From Verpa conica (lineage: Eukaryota > Ascomycota > Pezizomycetes > Pezizales > Morchellaceae): 64,000 bases of DNA. Positions 12,417-24,464 of this stretch are shown here, in pieces. Below the pieces are notes generated by a model. The model saw only the letters and a program-made list of their open reading frames with translations, had not been told where the DNA came from and searched no databases. The translations under genes and the position numbers were made by a program. Positions within the stretch are counted from its first letter, which is position 1; every line of letters starts with the position of its first letter. Where the stretch lies: the NCBI GenBank assembly GCA_033030425.1, contig JAUFSD010000024.1, positions 682,001 through 746,000 on the forward strand, in the 5' to 3' direction.

Positions 12417-14129
12417 CTACAAGTACAAGCCCTCCGGCTCACTCTCACTCTTGGTCTTTAGAACTCTTTCCCTAGCTGTCCTGAAATCTGCCATTTGTAC
12501 CCTCATTCTCCTTTCCCTCAACGCAAGCAGACCAGCCTCAGTACAGATAGCCTTGATATCAGCACCGGAGAGATCGTCTTTTTGATTGATGAACTCTTCA
12601 AGCTCGACATCATTACTGAGAGACATTTTTGAAGTGTGGAGTGTGAAGATCTTGCGCTTGGTATTTTCTGTAGATGGTTCTTAGTACTGCCTCTTATAGT
12701 TTTTTTTGTAGAGCAAACTTACGATCTGGGTTCTCGAACAGGATCTTACGATCAATTCGCCCAGGCCTGATCAAAGCGGGATCTAAAGTCTCAATCTTAT
12801 TGGTCGCCATGATGACTTTGACATCACCTCTATCATCGAAACCATCCAACTGATTCAGAAGCTCCAGCATAGTCCTCTGGACTTCCCTCTCACCCCCACT
12901 TGTTGAGTCATAACGTTTTGTACCAATAGCATCAATCTCATCAATGAAGACAATACTGGGTGCATGCTCAGCAGCGACTTGGAAGATTTGACGACAAAGA
13001 CGAGGTCCATCACCAAGGTACTTCTGGATGAGCTCGGAACCAACAATACGAAGAAAGGTAGCAGATGTTTGGTTTGCTACGGCTTTGGCGAGGAGGGTCT
13101 TTCCTGTTCCTGGGGCGCCGTAAAGAATGACACCCTTTGGAGGCTTGATACCCATTTCCTCGTATAGCTCTGGGTGAAGTAGTGGCAGCTCGACAGCTTC
13201 ACGAACTTCTTGAATCTGAGTTTCCAAACCACCAATATCTGCGTATGACTCTGTGGGAGCTTTGTCGAGCTTCATAACCGAGATTAGAGGATCTGACTCT
13301 TCTGTAAGGACACCAACGATCGAAACAGTCTTATGATGAAGTAGAACAGAGCAACCAGGCTCAAGGAGATCCTTATCGACGAAAGACATGATAGAAACAT
13401 AATATCTATCCATTAGTTAGTATAATTCGCCACTCTCTATACTTTATCCTCACAAAAGGAGAGGCGTACTCAGGTCCAGTTGCAGAAGAAACAATCGCAT
13501 GGTCATCATCAATCATTTCCTCTAGGTTTCCCACACCCATGGGGCTCCCTCGCATATCGTCAACACGACTTCTCTCCTCCTCCTGCCTCTGCTCCAGCCC
13601 TCCCTTCTCACCCTTATTCCGGCGCAACTGTTCCTGGTTATGCACGAACTCCTCCTCAAGAAGTAAGTGATCCTTAATGCGTTCCATACGTAGTAATTTT
13701 AGTTTACATCGTGCATTTGGGAATACTGTTGGGAGCTTGCTAGCGGCATCTGGACCGGCGGCGGCGCGGCGCTTGCGACGTCCAACGCGAGTTGTTGGTG
13801 GTGGGGGCTCGTACTTGGGCTTCTCCTTCTATTGAGCTGTTAGCTTGCTGTATCCGATGAGAAATAAAGACTTTATGGAGATCTCGTGATGGAATCCGAG
13901 AGTAGGAGCTGCGGCGACAGATACAAAGGTAGGTAATTACTTTCTTATCCTGTGATTTATCATTTTGGTCCCCGGAGGGAGGGCCACCCATACCAGACTG
14001 TGCGCTACCCTATATTGATAATAAATGTTAGCCTCCAGAGCTTCTATCTAGCCCAAAATCCTTGATGTAAGTGATGACACCGAGTTCCAGTGTAATATAT
14101 GGTACCATCTCTCCCAGGCCACTCACCAT
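12417..14129 (-). CDS. RPT2: 26S proteasome regulatory ATPase Rpt2 (subunit 4)
   Basis: Five exons: 14127-14129 (ATG only), 13941-14009, 13470-13828, 12723-13405 and 12417-12667, total 454 residues. The AAA+ core is complete, with Walker A GAPGTGKT at about 240-247 and Walker B IDEID at about 298-302. The conserved ISNG-family opening [15 protein letters not shown] is present, as is the C-terminal GLYL, which carries the HbYX motif that docks in the 20S core and opens the gate. The first exon is just the start codon (ATG followed by GTGAGT); splicing then gives MGSAQSG, restoring Gly2, the N-myristoylation site of Rpt2. Starting instead at the in-frame ATG at 13991 would also begin MGG but would drop the conserved SAQSG lead and the good splice pair. 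Conserved throughout; identity is certain. Confidence 0.95.
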
Positions 14130-15103
14130 ATTGTATTTACCCTCTGTTGTGCTTTAAGAACAATGTTGAATGCTTTATAGATTAACTAGATAGATGTAGG
14201 TGATGGATTGATGGAGGTCGTAGATGGAGATCAGGTTCAAGGATGCCACGGAGATGATGATGGTAGTGGAGGGGGAGTGGACGAGAGCGCCGCGTTAATC
14301 ACTAATAACTTAAGAACCCTGTGCCCTAATGGGATGCTTGGTCAGCGAGCCCGGGTAACTATAACTTCATAATAAATCACTCGTTCACTCACTTTCACAG
14401 CCCAAAGAAATTGCTGAGAGATCCTAATTACTGGTTAAAAAGGATAGAAGCTATTAGTTAGTCATAAGTCTATTTTTCTCAACTCTTGTCTAGCCATTGC
14501 CAATCTGATATCTGTCTAAAATATTCTGTCATTTAACGTTAGCCTAAAATTCTCAGAACTGGGGGCTTCCAGCAAGTTATTTGTGTTTACGAAGCTGAAG
14601 TTAAGGCCGAACCTAAAAATTGAAGAACCCCATTGCGCACTGGGTTCCTTATATAGTTCTCTATCCTGCATATAGCAGCACCTTTTAGGGGCCTTCTCTT
14701 TGGTCCCTTGTTCCATAATATAATCACTGCAGGCTTATTCCTCTATCTCACCTGCACCCCTCATTATCACCGACTAATAACTAGTACCTAATTGCTGGAT
14801 TTAAGCTAGTAGTATTTTTTTCTTTCGTAATGTAGCTATAGCCTAGTCAGTGTAACATCTGGCAATGAATGGATATCTAGATATCAAGACCGCGGCTCTT
14901 GGGTTAATTAAAAAAGTTAAAATCATGTTTCTAGCCAAGTGAGGATAAGGTAGAGGAATTTAGTAAGATTCTTCTAAGTTTGCGAATACTCTACCTCTAA
15001 TATAACTATATCTAGTTAATCCATCCCGTAGGCTGCTGCCGTGCTATATAATTTCATAATCTATAGATCTCTTCACATAGAAGTTTCCAAATCATTGTTA
15101 TAC
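14130..15103. other. Intergenic region, RPT2 upstream and KduD-type gene downstream
   Basis: The stretch holds the RPT2 promoter on its left and, on its right, the 3' flank of the SDR gene, which is also on the minus strand. No yeast-type PACE box (GGTGGCAAA) is visible upstream of RPT2. The right half is AT-rich with many short TA-rich stretches. No gene is visible. Confidence 0.6.
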
Positions 15104-15957
15104 CTACCTCCCCATCCATCCTCCGTCAACAACTAGACATTCCCCACTGACGTACCCACTCGCCTTCTCGCACGCCAAAAACACAACTGGCCCCTTAAAA
15201 TCCTCTGGTCTCCCCCACCTCCCTGCTGGAATGCGGTCCATAATTTGCTTGGCCCTAGTCTCATCTTTTATTAGTGCCTCGTTCATATCCGTTGCAATAT
15301 ACCCCGGTGCAATGCAATTGACACCAATTCCCCTTCCGGCCCATTCATTGCTCAGAGCTTTTGTCAACTGCAGCACACCACCTTTCGACGCAGAGTATGC
15401 GGGGACTGTCAGGCCTCCCTGGAAGGAGAGGAGGGATGCAACATTGATGATCCGTCCTCCTCGTATAGGAGGTGAAGCACTGAGCCAGTAGTTCCCGATA
15501 TCGCGGCAGAGGACAAAGACGGTAGTAAGATTTGTCTGGAGAACTTCATTCCAGTCGTTTTCAGGGAATTTATGGGAGGGGTAGCGGCGTTGTATCCCAG
15601 CACTGTTGAGTAGGATATCGACGCTTCCGTTAGGGAGCTTTGAGGCGTCGGCTACAAGAGCTGGAATAAGTGTAGCGACAGACTCCGGAGATGATAGGTC
15701 TGCAGTGACAATATTGCAGGTTCTGCCGAGGGCTTGAATAACTGACTGAGTTGCAGTATTTGAAGTATCTCTCTGTAGTAATTTTGGAGGTTAAATTGAG
15801 CGGTACTGCATGAAGGTGGTTTGGGGCAGACCTGCACGAGAATGATATCAGCACCAGCCTCAGCTAGAGCAATGGCCATAGCTTGGCCGATACCACGGGT
15901 GCCGCCAGTGCATAGGGCAGTTTTCCCAGTGAGGTTAAAAGGTGAGCTGGAAGCCAT
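15104..15957 (-). CDS. SDR oxidoreductase, 2-deoxy-D-gluconate 3-dehydrogenase (KduD) type
   Basis: Two exons, 15832-15957 and 15104-15772, give 264 residues, the usual length. The classical SDR features are all present: cofactor motif TGGTRGIG at 17-24, NSAG at 98-101, catalytic Ser155, Tyr168 and Lys172 (YSASK). The C-terminal half ([28 protein letters not shown]) closely resembles the KduD subgroup, which interconverts 2-deoxy-D-gluconate and its 3-keto form with NAD(H) in hexuronate breakdown. Substrate is inferred from family resemblance. The intron (15773-15831) starts GTCTGC and ends CTACAG; the next AG two bases on would break the frame. No other uronate gene lies nearby. Cytosolic: no signal peptide. 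Confidence 0.88.
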
Positions 15958-16238
15958 TGAAGAAAGGGATGAGTATTGGTGCCAATCGAGGACGGGATGT
16001 GGTGCGGGATGTGGTGCGGGGGCACAGGTGCTCGGGAGATGGAGCGTAGGGTCCTAACCCTGGGCATACATATGCAAGTTGCGAGTGATGCCGGAAGTTC
16101 CCAGTTGCATAGCGATGGCTCAGAACTGAGAGCTCCAGCTCCTATCACACGAAAACTCCACGCAACTTAACCTGTTTTCTCTCACCATTGAGTTATTCAG
16201 ATATATTCTTTATTCTTTTTTGAAAAACTAGATTAGCA
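15958..16238. promoter_or_regulatory. Divergent promoter between the SDR gene and the acidic protein gene
   Basis: The 281 bp separate two starts that point away from each other. It contains a short direct repeat of GGGATGTGGTGCG at about 15998-16020. No recognised binding site was found. Confidence 0.4.
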
Positions 16239-17412
16239 ATGCCACTTCGCAAGAATATTACCGCCAAGGGGGGTCAGGACAACCCCCTGCTTAATACGAG
16301 CGGAGACGACCAAGACATAGGTAGTAAACAAACCAGAGCAACCCATAAAGTGCGTTCCCCAACTCCTCGACTTAAGTAAGGCTGTTATCTCATACAAGAA
16401 TAGTCCCTAAAAAGAATTAAATATATTCAGATTCTTACACCCCCCTTCCTCACGGACGTAGAGCCTTCTAGTTTCCCGCTCAAAATCGATGGCGAGGATT
16501 ATAGCTGGCTGCTCTCAGAAAGAGGGAAAAAATACTCGGAAGAAATGTCAAAAGCTGCCGATAACTGCTGCGCCGATTTATGGGATGTTTATGTCTATAA
16601 TGACTTTACTGGGTATGGGCAGTTCGAACTTATGGAAAATGCTGTAGGTCTTAGTTACCTATCTGTCCTACTCCGTATTATACTGATAAGCCCTCAAGAT
16701 TCTTGCGTACCGCAAAGCCCATATAAAAGCCACCACACGCCCTGTTGAGCTCTTTTTCTTGGCGGAAGGTATAATCCTGTACCTTGGCACAGATAATGGT
16801 CACTGGGAGATGACGGACGATGGGAATCGTATTTTTGCTCTAAAAGACCTATTGGCAGCTCTTTTCCTCGAAACTTTCATTGTTCTTAGGAAAGAAGGGC
16901 TTCTTACGCCAGACTCCCCGATAAAGAATATTGGCCTTATTGCAGCATTAATAGTAAATTGGGCTGATGGCAGAAGGAAAACTAAGATTAGACGTATTGT
17001 AAAGATATGCCAAGATGCTGGGGTTGATGTTTCAAGTGGGCCGGAGGGGTATAAAGAAAATGTTGATGTAGCGGGATTCATGGCTGGCAAAAGTAGAGAT
17101 GACTCTGATGAAGACGGAGACGAAGAAGAATATGATGATGAAGACGAGGACGAGGACGAGGACGACGAATGGGAAGACGAGAGTAAATGGGGGGAAGAGG
17201 AAGAAGCTGATGACCAAGGTAGCGGTTTCGAGAGGCAGCTTAATCACTATCGCAGCACTATCCCCGTCTCTAGAATGGGTGGACAAGAATGGAATCTGTC
17301 GAAATGGACAGAGGCGGAGCGGAAGCGGTATTCCTACGAAAACGATGATGGATCAGTGAATACTAGGAGGCCATTGAGTATGTTTGATCCTAGGGGGCCT
17401 TTCATTCGTTAA
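16239..17412 (+). CDS. Hypothetical acidic protein
   Basis: Three exons, 16239-16375, 16472-16647 and 16718-17412, give 335 residues. The second intron is solid (GTCTTA, acceptor CAAAG, frame restored to AHIKATTRPVELFFLAEG). The first is less so: I pair GTAAGG with CTTCTAG because the closer ATTCAG acceptor leaves the wrong frame. The middle (about 90-215) looks globular and helical. Residues about 232-270 form an acidic tract of Asp/Glu repeats, followed by a Trp- and Arg-containing tail (NLSKWTEAERKRY). I recognise no family. The gene sits at the edge of a long repeat-rich stretch and may be lineage-specific. An acidic chaperone-like or nuclear role is possible but unsupported. Confidence 0.62.
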
Positions 17413-20049
17413 TGTAGTGGATTGGGTATTGTTTTACCGTATATTTTGGAGAGAAGAGGCCAATGGTAATTTAATATCAAAGGCGTTTTGATACAAAAAA
17501 CTGTAATTTGTAAATCTTTGATAGATTTATATTCTCCTATTATATATATAAATTTTAAGTTAGGCCTGAGTTTAAATGCATGGAGTGATGGTATTTTTAA
17601 GGTACTGTAGATCAAGGTCTCGCCTAAGCCTTTTCTTTCTTTCTTATTAAGTACATGAGCTGTTTACCTATGGTATAGTCCCGTACAAGTTCATGTTGCC
17701 TAGAATTATGTAATTTTAACGTCTTAAATAACCAACAAAGGATTTATTAATAGAACTAGTAAATGCTATTATTGATATATGGGCTGGCGAGAATCTAGAA
17801 ACACTGCCGGGGAGTGGTCTCATGAACTCAGCTGTTTCTCTAGGCCTGTAGCCCATCGGTGTGTTTCCCCCAATTATGAATTCCTCGGTATATGCATGTA
17901 CTACTATGATCAGCTGCTACTATTGGGATCAAGCGCTCTATCTGGTGCACGTGCATGGTTGCCTTTATATGCGGCGCGTGGCGGGGTATATTTCAGTCTT
18001 ACGTATATATTAAGGCGAATATACTCGGGCGGCAATTAGCTACAGTATGGTGCTCCCGCTAATACGCTAGCGATATGGGAGAAATATGGTATTGGTATAG
18101 TAATATACCTTAATTACTGATTTAATTCGGTATTTGAAACTAAATCCCATAGTGCTATGGCAGTAAATTCACCCTGTTTTTTTCATACTGTAGTTTGCGT
18201 AGGTGCTGTGCTATAAGATCTAGAAGGATAAGGTTATATTTTACGAAGAACTCCCCGTCAAATCATGTTTAGCAAAAACCGGACGTACGTCACGGTTACT
18301 ATGCCAGACCCAGTCAAGTAGGCTACAGTCTAATAGTAGACGTTATGAACACTCTCTCCATAGTTATACTAATACTATAGAAGTAGAGATCTATATCTAT
18401 CAGTGCTTTCCAATAGATGTTCTATGACTACTTTAGCATTATATCAGGTTGATAATTCAGACGGGAAAGTCGAGCGAGGAATTAATCATTTGCCCCTTTG
18501 AAGAAATATATACTTACGAGGTGTGTAGAATCTCTACAGTTAAGACTACATATATAAACTAACCCGTTTACCGGGAAATATTCTGTTACCTAATGGCTAA
18601 TTCGGACACAGAAACTCACTGGGACCTTGCTTTTTCTTTTCTCAGCCCATGAGATCGCCAACTATATATTACCTTATTTACTCATTGAACTCGGGTGATG
18701 TTAATCTAGCCGAAATCTTAAAGTTCTGTATCATGACATCTGATTTTCCTGTGATACACGAGCGATATTGGGAGAGAATCTCTGCACAATGTAACTTAAT
18801 TTTTATTTATTTTGAGCTGATCAATTAGGCGTTAAGGATTTTTTGAGAGGGCTTTTTTGGAAGATCCAGTCCATCTGTTTGATGCACTTATAATCATGTA
18901 TTCAAATGGTGGAAATGCGTGGTATTTGTCTAAAATAAATGTACCGTAAAGGTTAGACGCAGCATCTTACATATATGTACCTATATATAAAATAATAACG
19001 GCTCTATTCTGCCCATTCTAGTAGCGATGGGAGTAAAGCTATGCTCTTGAAAGCGCATATAGACTGGCAAATAGAAATATAGCAGAGATATATTTACTAT
19101 CACTGGGAAGTAGTACATTTACCTTCCTATGCTCTAATACGTGAGCTGCATATATGGCTACCTAAGAACTGTGCGGGGTAGCCCAGGCCTATCTAACTAA
19201 ATATATTTGTATGGGTAGACTAATTTCCATAAGAACGATAAAGATATCTTTGTAGAGTAGAAGTAGTCCCACGGGGTTGTGTTTTGACCCACAGTTATTG
19301 TCTTGCAACCAAGACTGGAGTAAGTGTTGCTGTTTATCAGTACATAATTAAAGCTACAGTCTCTATAATCTATCTTGTGATGATTTGATAATAATAGAGA
19401 TTGTTAGCCCATGGCTTCTACTAAAGATCAAAGAGACGGGTTAGTAAAATTGTTCCGGATTGGTGATGGGGGTACGTGATGGGGGTACGTGATGGGCGGG
19501 CTGGTGCGGGATAGTTTGTCCTTTCGGGGGATATTTTCTTATGAAGCCTGTAACACCTCCGTAGTCTTTAGGTCTATATATATATATATTTATCAATGTA
19601 TTATGTGACTTAGATATACTATATTGACCAATGACTAACTCAATGGTATAGGAATTAAATCGTTACAGTTTTGAACCTACTTCCCCTATATCAGCTCTCC
19701 GACTCTAGCGGGGACAAGGAAGGTGACGGGAGTTTGGCTCGATCAGGGGAAGTTCGAAATTATGGAAAATGATTGTTTGGTGATCCACAAGGAATTTTTG
19801 GCCAAAGTTTTTGGCTAGTATACTCCAAGAATATATTATGTTGGGTTTGCTAGACAGTGAGAGTTTCTCTGAGGATTTTCTGGAGACTCGGCTTATCTAT
19901 TTGGTGCGTTTGTTTCAAATTGAAGTGGCTTGATTGTAACGTGAATCTATATTATTGCTCATGTGTTTACGAATGCTTGTTTATCTGGGTCTCCTTTAAC
20001 TATGGTCTATTGTGAGCATGAGCCTACTCTTAAAAGTGGGGGGGAGGGT
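17413..20049. other. AT-rich gene-free region
   Basis: No gene is visible. The DNA is rich in TATATA and CTATAG-type tracts with short runs of GC-richer sequence, and open frames are short. A small direct repeat of a GATGGGGGTACGT unit lies at about 19465-19495. The texture suggests old transposon remains mutated toward AT, which RIP would produce, but I did not compute dinucleotide ratios. Confidence 0.5.
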
Positions 20050-20440
20050 TATATATGTTCTGGCCCGTTGGGGGGACCTCCCCTCAACGGGCCAACCTGT
20101 TGGAGGGACGTCCTCTATATGGGCCAGCCTATGTCCCCTGTATGGGTAACAACATAAAAAAACCCTGGCTACAAAAAAACACTCAGAACAAAGCTTCCAG
20201 CCTCCTACAAGTTTAATAAAGCATAGTATAAAATCCAAGAAAATCACAAATATAGTTCAAGATAGATTTATATTTTCTAGCTATTATTTTTATTCTTTTG
20301 AGTGTCCCTGTATTAATTATGCTATACTTTGTTGGCCTGCCCATGGGTGTCCCTCCAACGGGTAGGGCACCTAACAGATTGCCCGTTGAGGGGACGTCCC
20401 CCCAACGGGCACGTCCCCCCAACGGGCCAGAACATATATA
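20050..20440. mobile_element. Small inverted-repeat element (MITE-like)
   Basis: A 391-bp segment is bounded by perfect 28-bp terminal inverted repeats, 20050-20077 and 20413-20440. Each end starts TATATATGTT and continues into CTGGCCCGTTGGGGGGAC. Inside, the same CCCGTTGGGGGGAC/GTCCCCCCAACGGG words recur several times in both orientations, for example 20382-20411, forming strong hairpins. It has no coding capacity. If the outer TA pairs are target duplications it would fit a Tc1/mariner-type MITE; that is inference. Confidence 0.75.
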
Positions 20441-21372
20441 CGCTTAATTTAAATATCTTTAACTTTATAGGCTTTTATACTTAGTTCCCTCTCAAAAAAT
20501 TAATGATCTTCTCGAATATGGCTGAAAATAGTGGAAGTATCCATCCTACAGATATACTTCTCAGTATTGCCACTAAACTAGTTTTCCTTCACTATGCAAT
20601 AGTTCTCTTTATTCGAAGTCTAGCGTTATCAAATCACTATATATATATACTACAGAGTATGTATCTATAGACTTAATATAAAATAAGACCCGAATTTCTC
20701 TGAGCGAGAATCTAAACTCATCTTTTCCTTATAGAAACTCCAAACAATCCTCTTGAAAACTGAGGTCTAATATGTAGTTGGAAAGATAAAGTTAGCTATA
20801 TGGATGAAAGCACAGGAGAAGGGGGTTAGGGGGTCAAAGGTGTGGCCGTAGATGATAATACTGAGTACGTTTGAAGCGTATGCATATGTTGTAATTGAAG
20901 ATGACTCCTTGAGTGAGGTATATTGAAAAGTGGAGAGGGATTTCTGTTTAGGTACGTGCTTAGAGTGAGATAAAGAGTGAAATCTTGTCCGTCGTTCATA
21001 TACTACTTGGTGGGGGATCGAGCGACGTTGAAGGAGACGCAGAAAAAAAAGTGGCCCCTACGTGTTGGGAAGAGTGATCTGAGGATGTAATCGTACTGTT
21101 TGGAAGATGAAGATTACCAGAGATTAAGTAGTCTTAGGGGCCGGAGGCTAGATGAGGAGAGTTTGATATTAAGCTAGAGTACCATGTAAGGTTTGTTTTA
21201 GTTTGTGGCTATGTACTCTTGTGAGTAGTGTTTACTAATATTTTTTTAAGAATTCTCCTATTGATGTTTATTGAATATTTATCAAGGGATTTAATTACTG
21301 GGGGCCTAACTTATATATCTGTTGGGTTTTTTTGTCATCTGTATAAATTTTGTAAGAATTTGCCTAGTCACT
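20441..21372. other. Gene-free region between two repeat elements
   Basis: AT-rich sequence without recognisable coding frames, repeats or RNA genes, lying between the inverted-repeat element and the first copy of the dispersed repeat. Confidence 0.5.
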
Positions 21373-21754
21373 AGTGTGGTTCACGAGGCCGAGAATCTCG
21401 GGGCCTCGCCTTGAAGTATCGGCCTCGAGGTGGGACAAGGCTGGGGGGCCACAAGGTCGAGGTAAATAATGATAAATTAAAAAAAAAGTTTGCGGAGTAA
21501 AAAATGTCACCCTGGCTATTCCTACCACAATTTGTCACCTACTGTATAGTCAGCTTGACCCAAAGGTCATGAACTGCATCAAACAGGTAACAATGTAGTA
21601 GGTAATAGTATTGTATTATAGAATTATGTAGTATAGGACATGTAGTAGATCAAGCATACAAAACATTTAATAGTTCTTTATACCTCAAGGCCAGACTCCC
21701 AGTTCTCAAGGCGAGCCAAAACCAGAGGCCTACAAAGCCGAGGAATCTCAAGAC
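21373..21754 (+). repeat. Dispersed repeat, copy A
   Basis: About 380 bp. It is clearly homologous to 28546-28790 plus 29237-29386. Shared landmarks, in order, are AGTGTG near the start, AAAAAAGTTTGCGGAG, CAGCTTGACCCAAAGGTCA, GTAGTAGATCA and AAAGCCGAGG near the end. Both ends are rich in palindromic GAGGCCGAG/CTCGGGGCC words. It encodes nothing. Copy A is uninterrupted and therefore shows the empty site for the insertion in copy B. Confidence 0.8.
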
Positions 21755-22697
21755 ATGTAGTCTGTGAGTATTATGATATTTTCGGGGACATAAATAACTG
21801 CCCATCTCAACCTCACCTCACTCACCTCACTCATCACCTAAACAATGGTACTAATCTTTTTTAAAACCTTTCTTTTCCATCTATTCAAGGAGAAAAAACA
21901 CAATATAATCAGATACAGCACAAGAAAGAAAAAAACTACTCCCTCACCCTCACAGGCCAATCCGCCTAGAGAGGGTTTATTCAGGATCTTCTCCTCTCAA
22001 AGCAATAAAACCTACCCGATGCCTATTCTTACCAGACTAGACCAGACCGATATCGGATCCCTAATGCACCGGAAAAGTTTACATGTATACTAAACCTACT
22101 GTACTCTTACCTACGGGAGGAGGAGAAATCCATCAAGGAAAAGGCCAAACCAAGAAACTATGACAGAAAGAAAGAAAGAAACGTAGAAATACAAACCATC
22201 ATTTTCCTCATGTTTTGTAAAAAATTGACGAGAAGGGAGAAAGAAAGGGAAAAAAAACATTATTTTAACTAAAGAAAAAATGAGGAAAGAAAGGAAAAAA
22301 ACAGAAAAAGTACAAGCACACACGGCTGAATAACTAGACTCACCCACCAACCGTACCCGCCGTGTGCTGGCTTTCATCCGCCTCATAGTTCTGCTTGTTG
22401 TCTTATCTGATCCGCGAAAGAAGAAAGAAAGAAAAACTTCCCAAGAGTGATGTTTCATTCCGGAACGTTACCAAGTGAGTGCTACCAATGCTTTAGGAAT
22501 TTTTTTTTTGAAGATACTGATAAAATAGTGCTTTTCTGTTACCCGCGATAGATGGTGGAAATGGCGAAAGTAGGTGGTGTTGGCGGAAAAAGACTGAAGA
22601 GGGGGAGCTGAAAATATAACGTTTGACAGATGATGTATAGCGAGTTATTCCTTTACCTTCCTTCAAAGAATTCAGAGGTTCCGGTTGGTCAATCACG
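21755..22697. other. Region downstream of U1-70K
   Basis: The right part, from about 22100, is the 3' flank and likely 3' UTR of U1-70K on the minus strand. Purine-rich GAAAGAAAGAAA-type tracts lie at 22160-22300 and 22420-22440. The left part follows the dispersed repeat. No gene is visible. Confidence 0.5.
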
Positions 22698-24464
22698 CTA
22701 CTGATACCTTCTCCTGTGCCTATCACCGCTACCATACCCTCCATCACCACCGTCGTAGGCTCGCTTTCTCGAGTGGCCATCGTCGTAACCGCCCCTATCA
22801 CCGTGTGAACCTCTATCACCATGGGAACCTCTATCACCGTGGGAGCCTCTATCGCCATGACCACCTCTGTGATCGTCGCCTCTGTGACCACCAAACCTGC
22901 CTCCACCACCGTCACGATCTCCTCCATATCTATCACCACCACCCCTACTACCACCATCACGGTCGTACCCACCAGTACGGCCACCACGGTCGTTACCGGC
23001 ACTACGATCATACCCACCGGATCCACCTTGGTATCCACCTCCGCTACCTCTGTGGTCACTGCCACCATACCCACCACCGCCGCCGCCACTGCCACCCCCT
23101 CTACGTCCTCCAGGCCCAGTTGGTGCATTTGGTGGGGCCTCTGCTCCACCATGGTGTCCGCCTCCCCCGCCTCCCCCGTAGCCATTTTGACCACCTCTAT
23201 CACCGCCTTGGAAGCCGATACCACCTCGTGGGCCACGCCCACCTCCGATCTCGAATCTATTTCCTCCAGTGAACCCACCTCCTCCACGACCACCCTGAAA
23301 CCCACCACGGAACCCACCTCCACCTCCACCTCCCCTAAAACCACGACCTCCGAAGCTGCCTGGTCCACCTGGCCCACGGGGCCCGTCACCGCCGAAGCCA
23401 GAGGGGCCTGTAGGGCGCGTTACTGGGATTTTGGTGTATCCGCGACCGCCGAGACCACCACCGAGACGTTTTGGTTTCCAGCCCTTTACGGTACGACCGC
23501 GTTCAACATCGACGAGGACGCGGCGATCCTTGATACGTATTCCATCGGTTTCCTTGTAAGCAGCTGTAAAGGAGCAAGAAAGAAGAAAAAAATCGTTCAA
23601 ACCCGTGTCAGTTTATTTCTTATTTCATACTTTCCTTTTCTTGTACCACTCCTTTTTTAAGAAGCTTTTGCTCGGGTGGGGTTGGTGATATAAAGTCAAA
23701 TAGTGGAGGAAAGAGGGGGAGTAGACAAGTAAAAACACGACACGACACTGAAGCGGCGGCGCAGCTATGTTTTTCTTTTCACGTCCGGGGGGTATCATGT
23801 AGATTGCGGTAGGGGAAGGGGGATAGAAAATGGATAGGGGGAGTCTTCGGTTTCAATACCCTTCATGTCCTTCTCACGTTCGTATACAATGAACGCATAC
23901 CCTCTGTGCTTGCCTGTATCTTTGTCGTGCACAATACGTACCTGTGCCGAGAGAATGTCAGTATGATGATCATTGCCAGAAGGAAATTTCCGGGGCAAAA
24001 AACTTATCTCACCCTTTCGATGGGGCCAAAACGTCCAAACTCGCGCTCAAGATCATTGTCTTTCACTTCATAGCTCAACCTAGAGATGAATAGAGTTTTG
24101 TAAGGATCACCTCTGACCAGTGGGTCATGTTCCGGGTCATCTGTTCGCATATATTAGTCCAACCTTGCCCTATGGAGTTCAATCTCCACCCAGCAATCGA
24201 ATACATACAAGCATCAAGCCCCTCCTTTGTCTTCTTCTCCAGGGCCTCTTTCTTCTCTTCTCTTAGTCGATCCCGTCGCTGCATCCAGCTCTCGGTGGGA
24301 ACATATTTCGGATCTGGCTTTCGGAGTTCCTCGAGGAACGCAGCGACACCACTGATTGGAGCAGTTCTGCGCTTCTCAGGAGCATGGTCGCAGTGTGGGA
24401 GATAGCGAAGAGGCGGCCGGGGGGCAAACAGCACCAGGAGGTTCGCTGGGAGTTTATCTGTCAT
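22698..24464 (-). CDS. SNP1: U1 small nuclear ribonucleoprotein 70 kDa protein
   Basis: Four exons, 24209-24464, 24013-24140, 23860-23941 and 22698-23563, encode 443 residues. The N-terminal about 85 residues match the U1-70K segment that wraps the U1 core ([19 protein letters not shown]). The RRM follows, with RNP2 LFISRL at 102-107 and RNP1 KHRGYAFI at 139-146; it binds stem-loop 1 of U1 snRNA. The C-terminal about 260 residues are Gly- and Arg-rich with RGG boxes and four near-identical HGDRGS units, ending in RHRRRYQ. It acts in 5' splice-site recognition. The last intron (23564-23859, 296 nt) is several times longer than its neighbours and cuts the RRM between RNP1 and the [12 protein letters not shown] strand. 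Divergent from RAD51. Confidence 0.95.

Noticed and set aside
22821..23660. Long open frames opposite U1-70K (279 and 195 codons on +, 298 codons on -)
   Set aside because: They are low-complexity shadows of the Gly/Arg-rich exon; the U1-70K frame is supported by family sequence and splicing.
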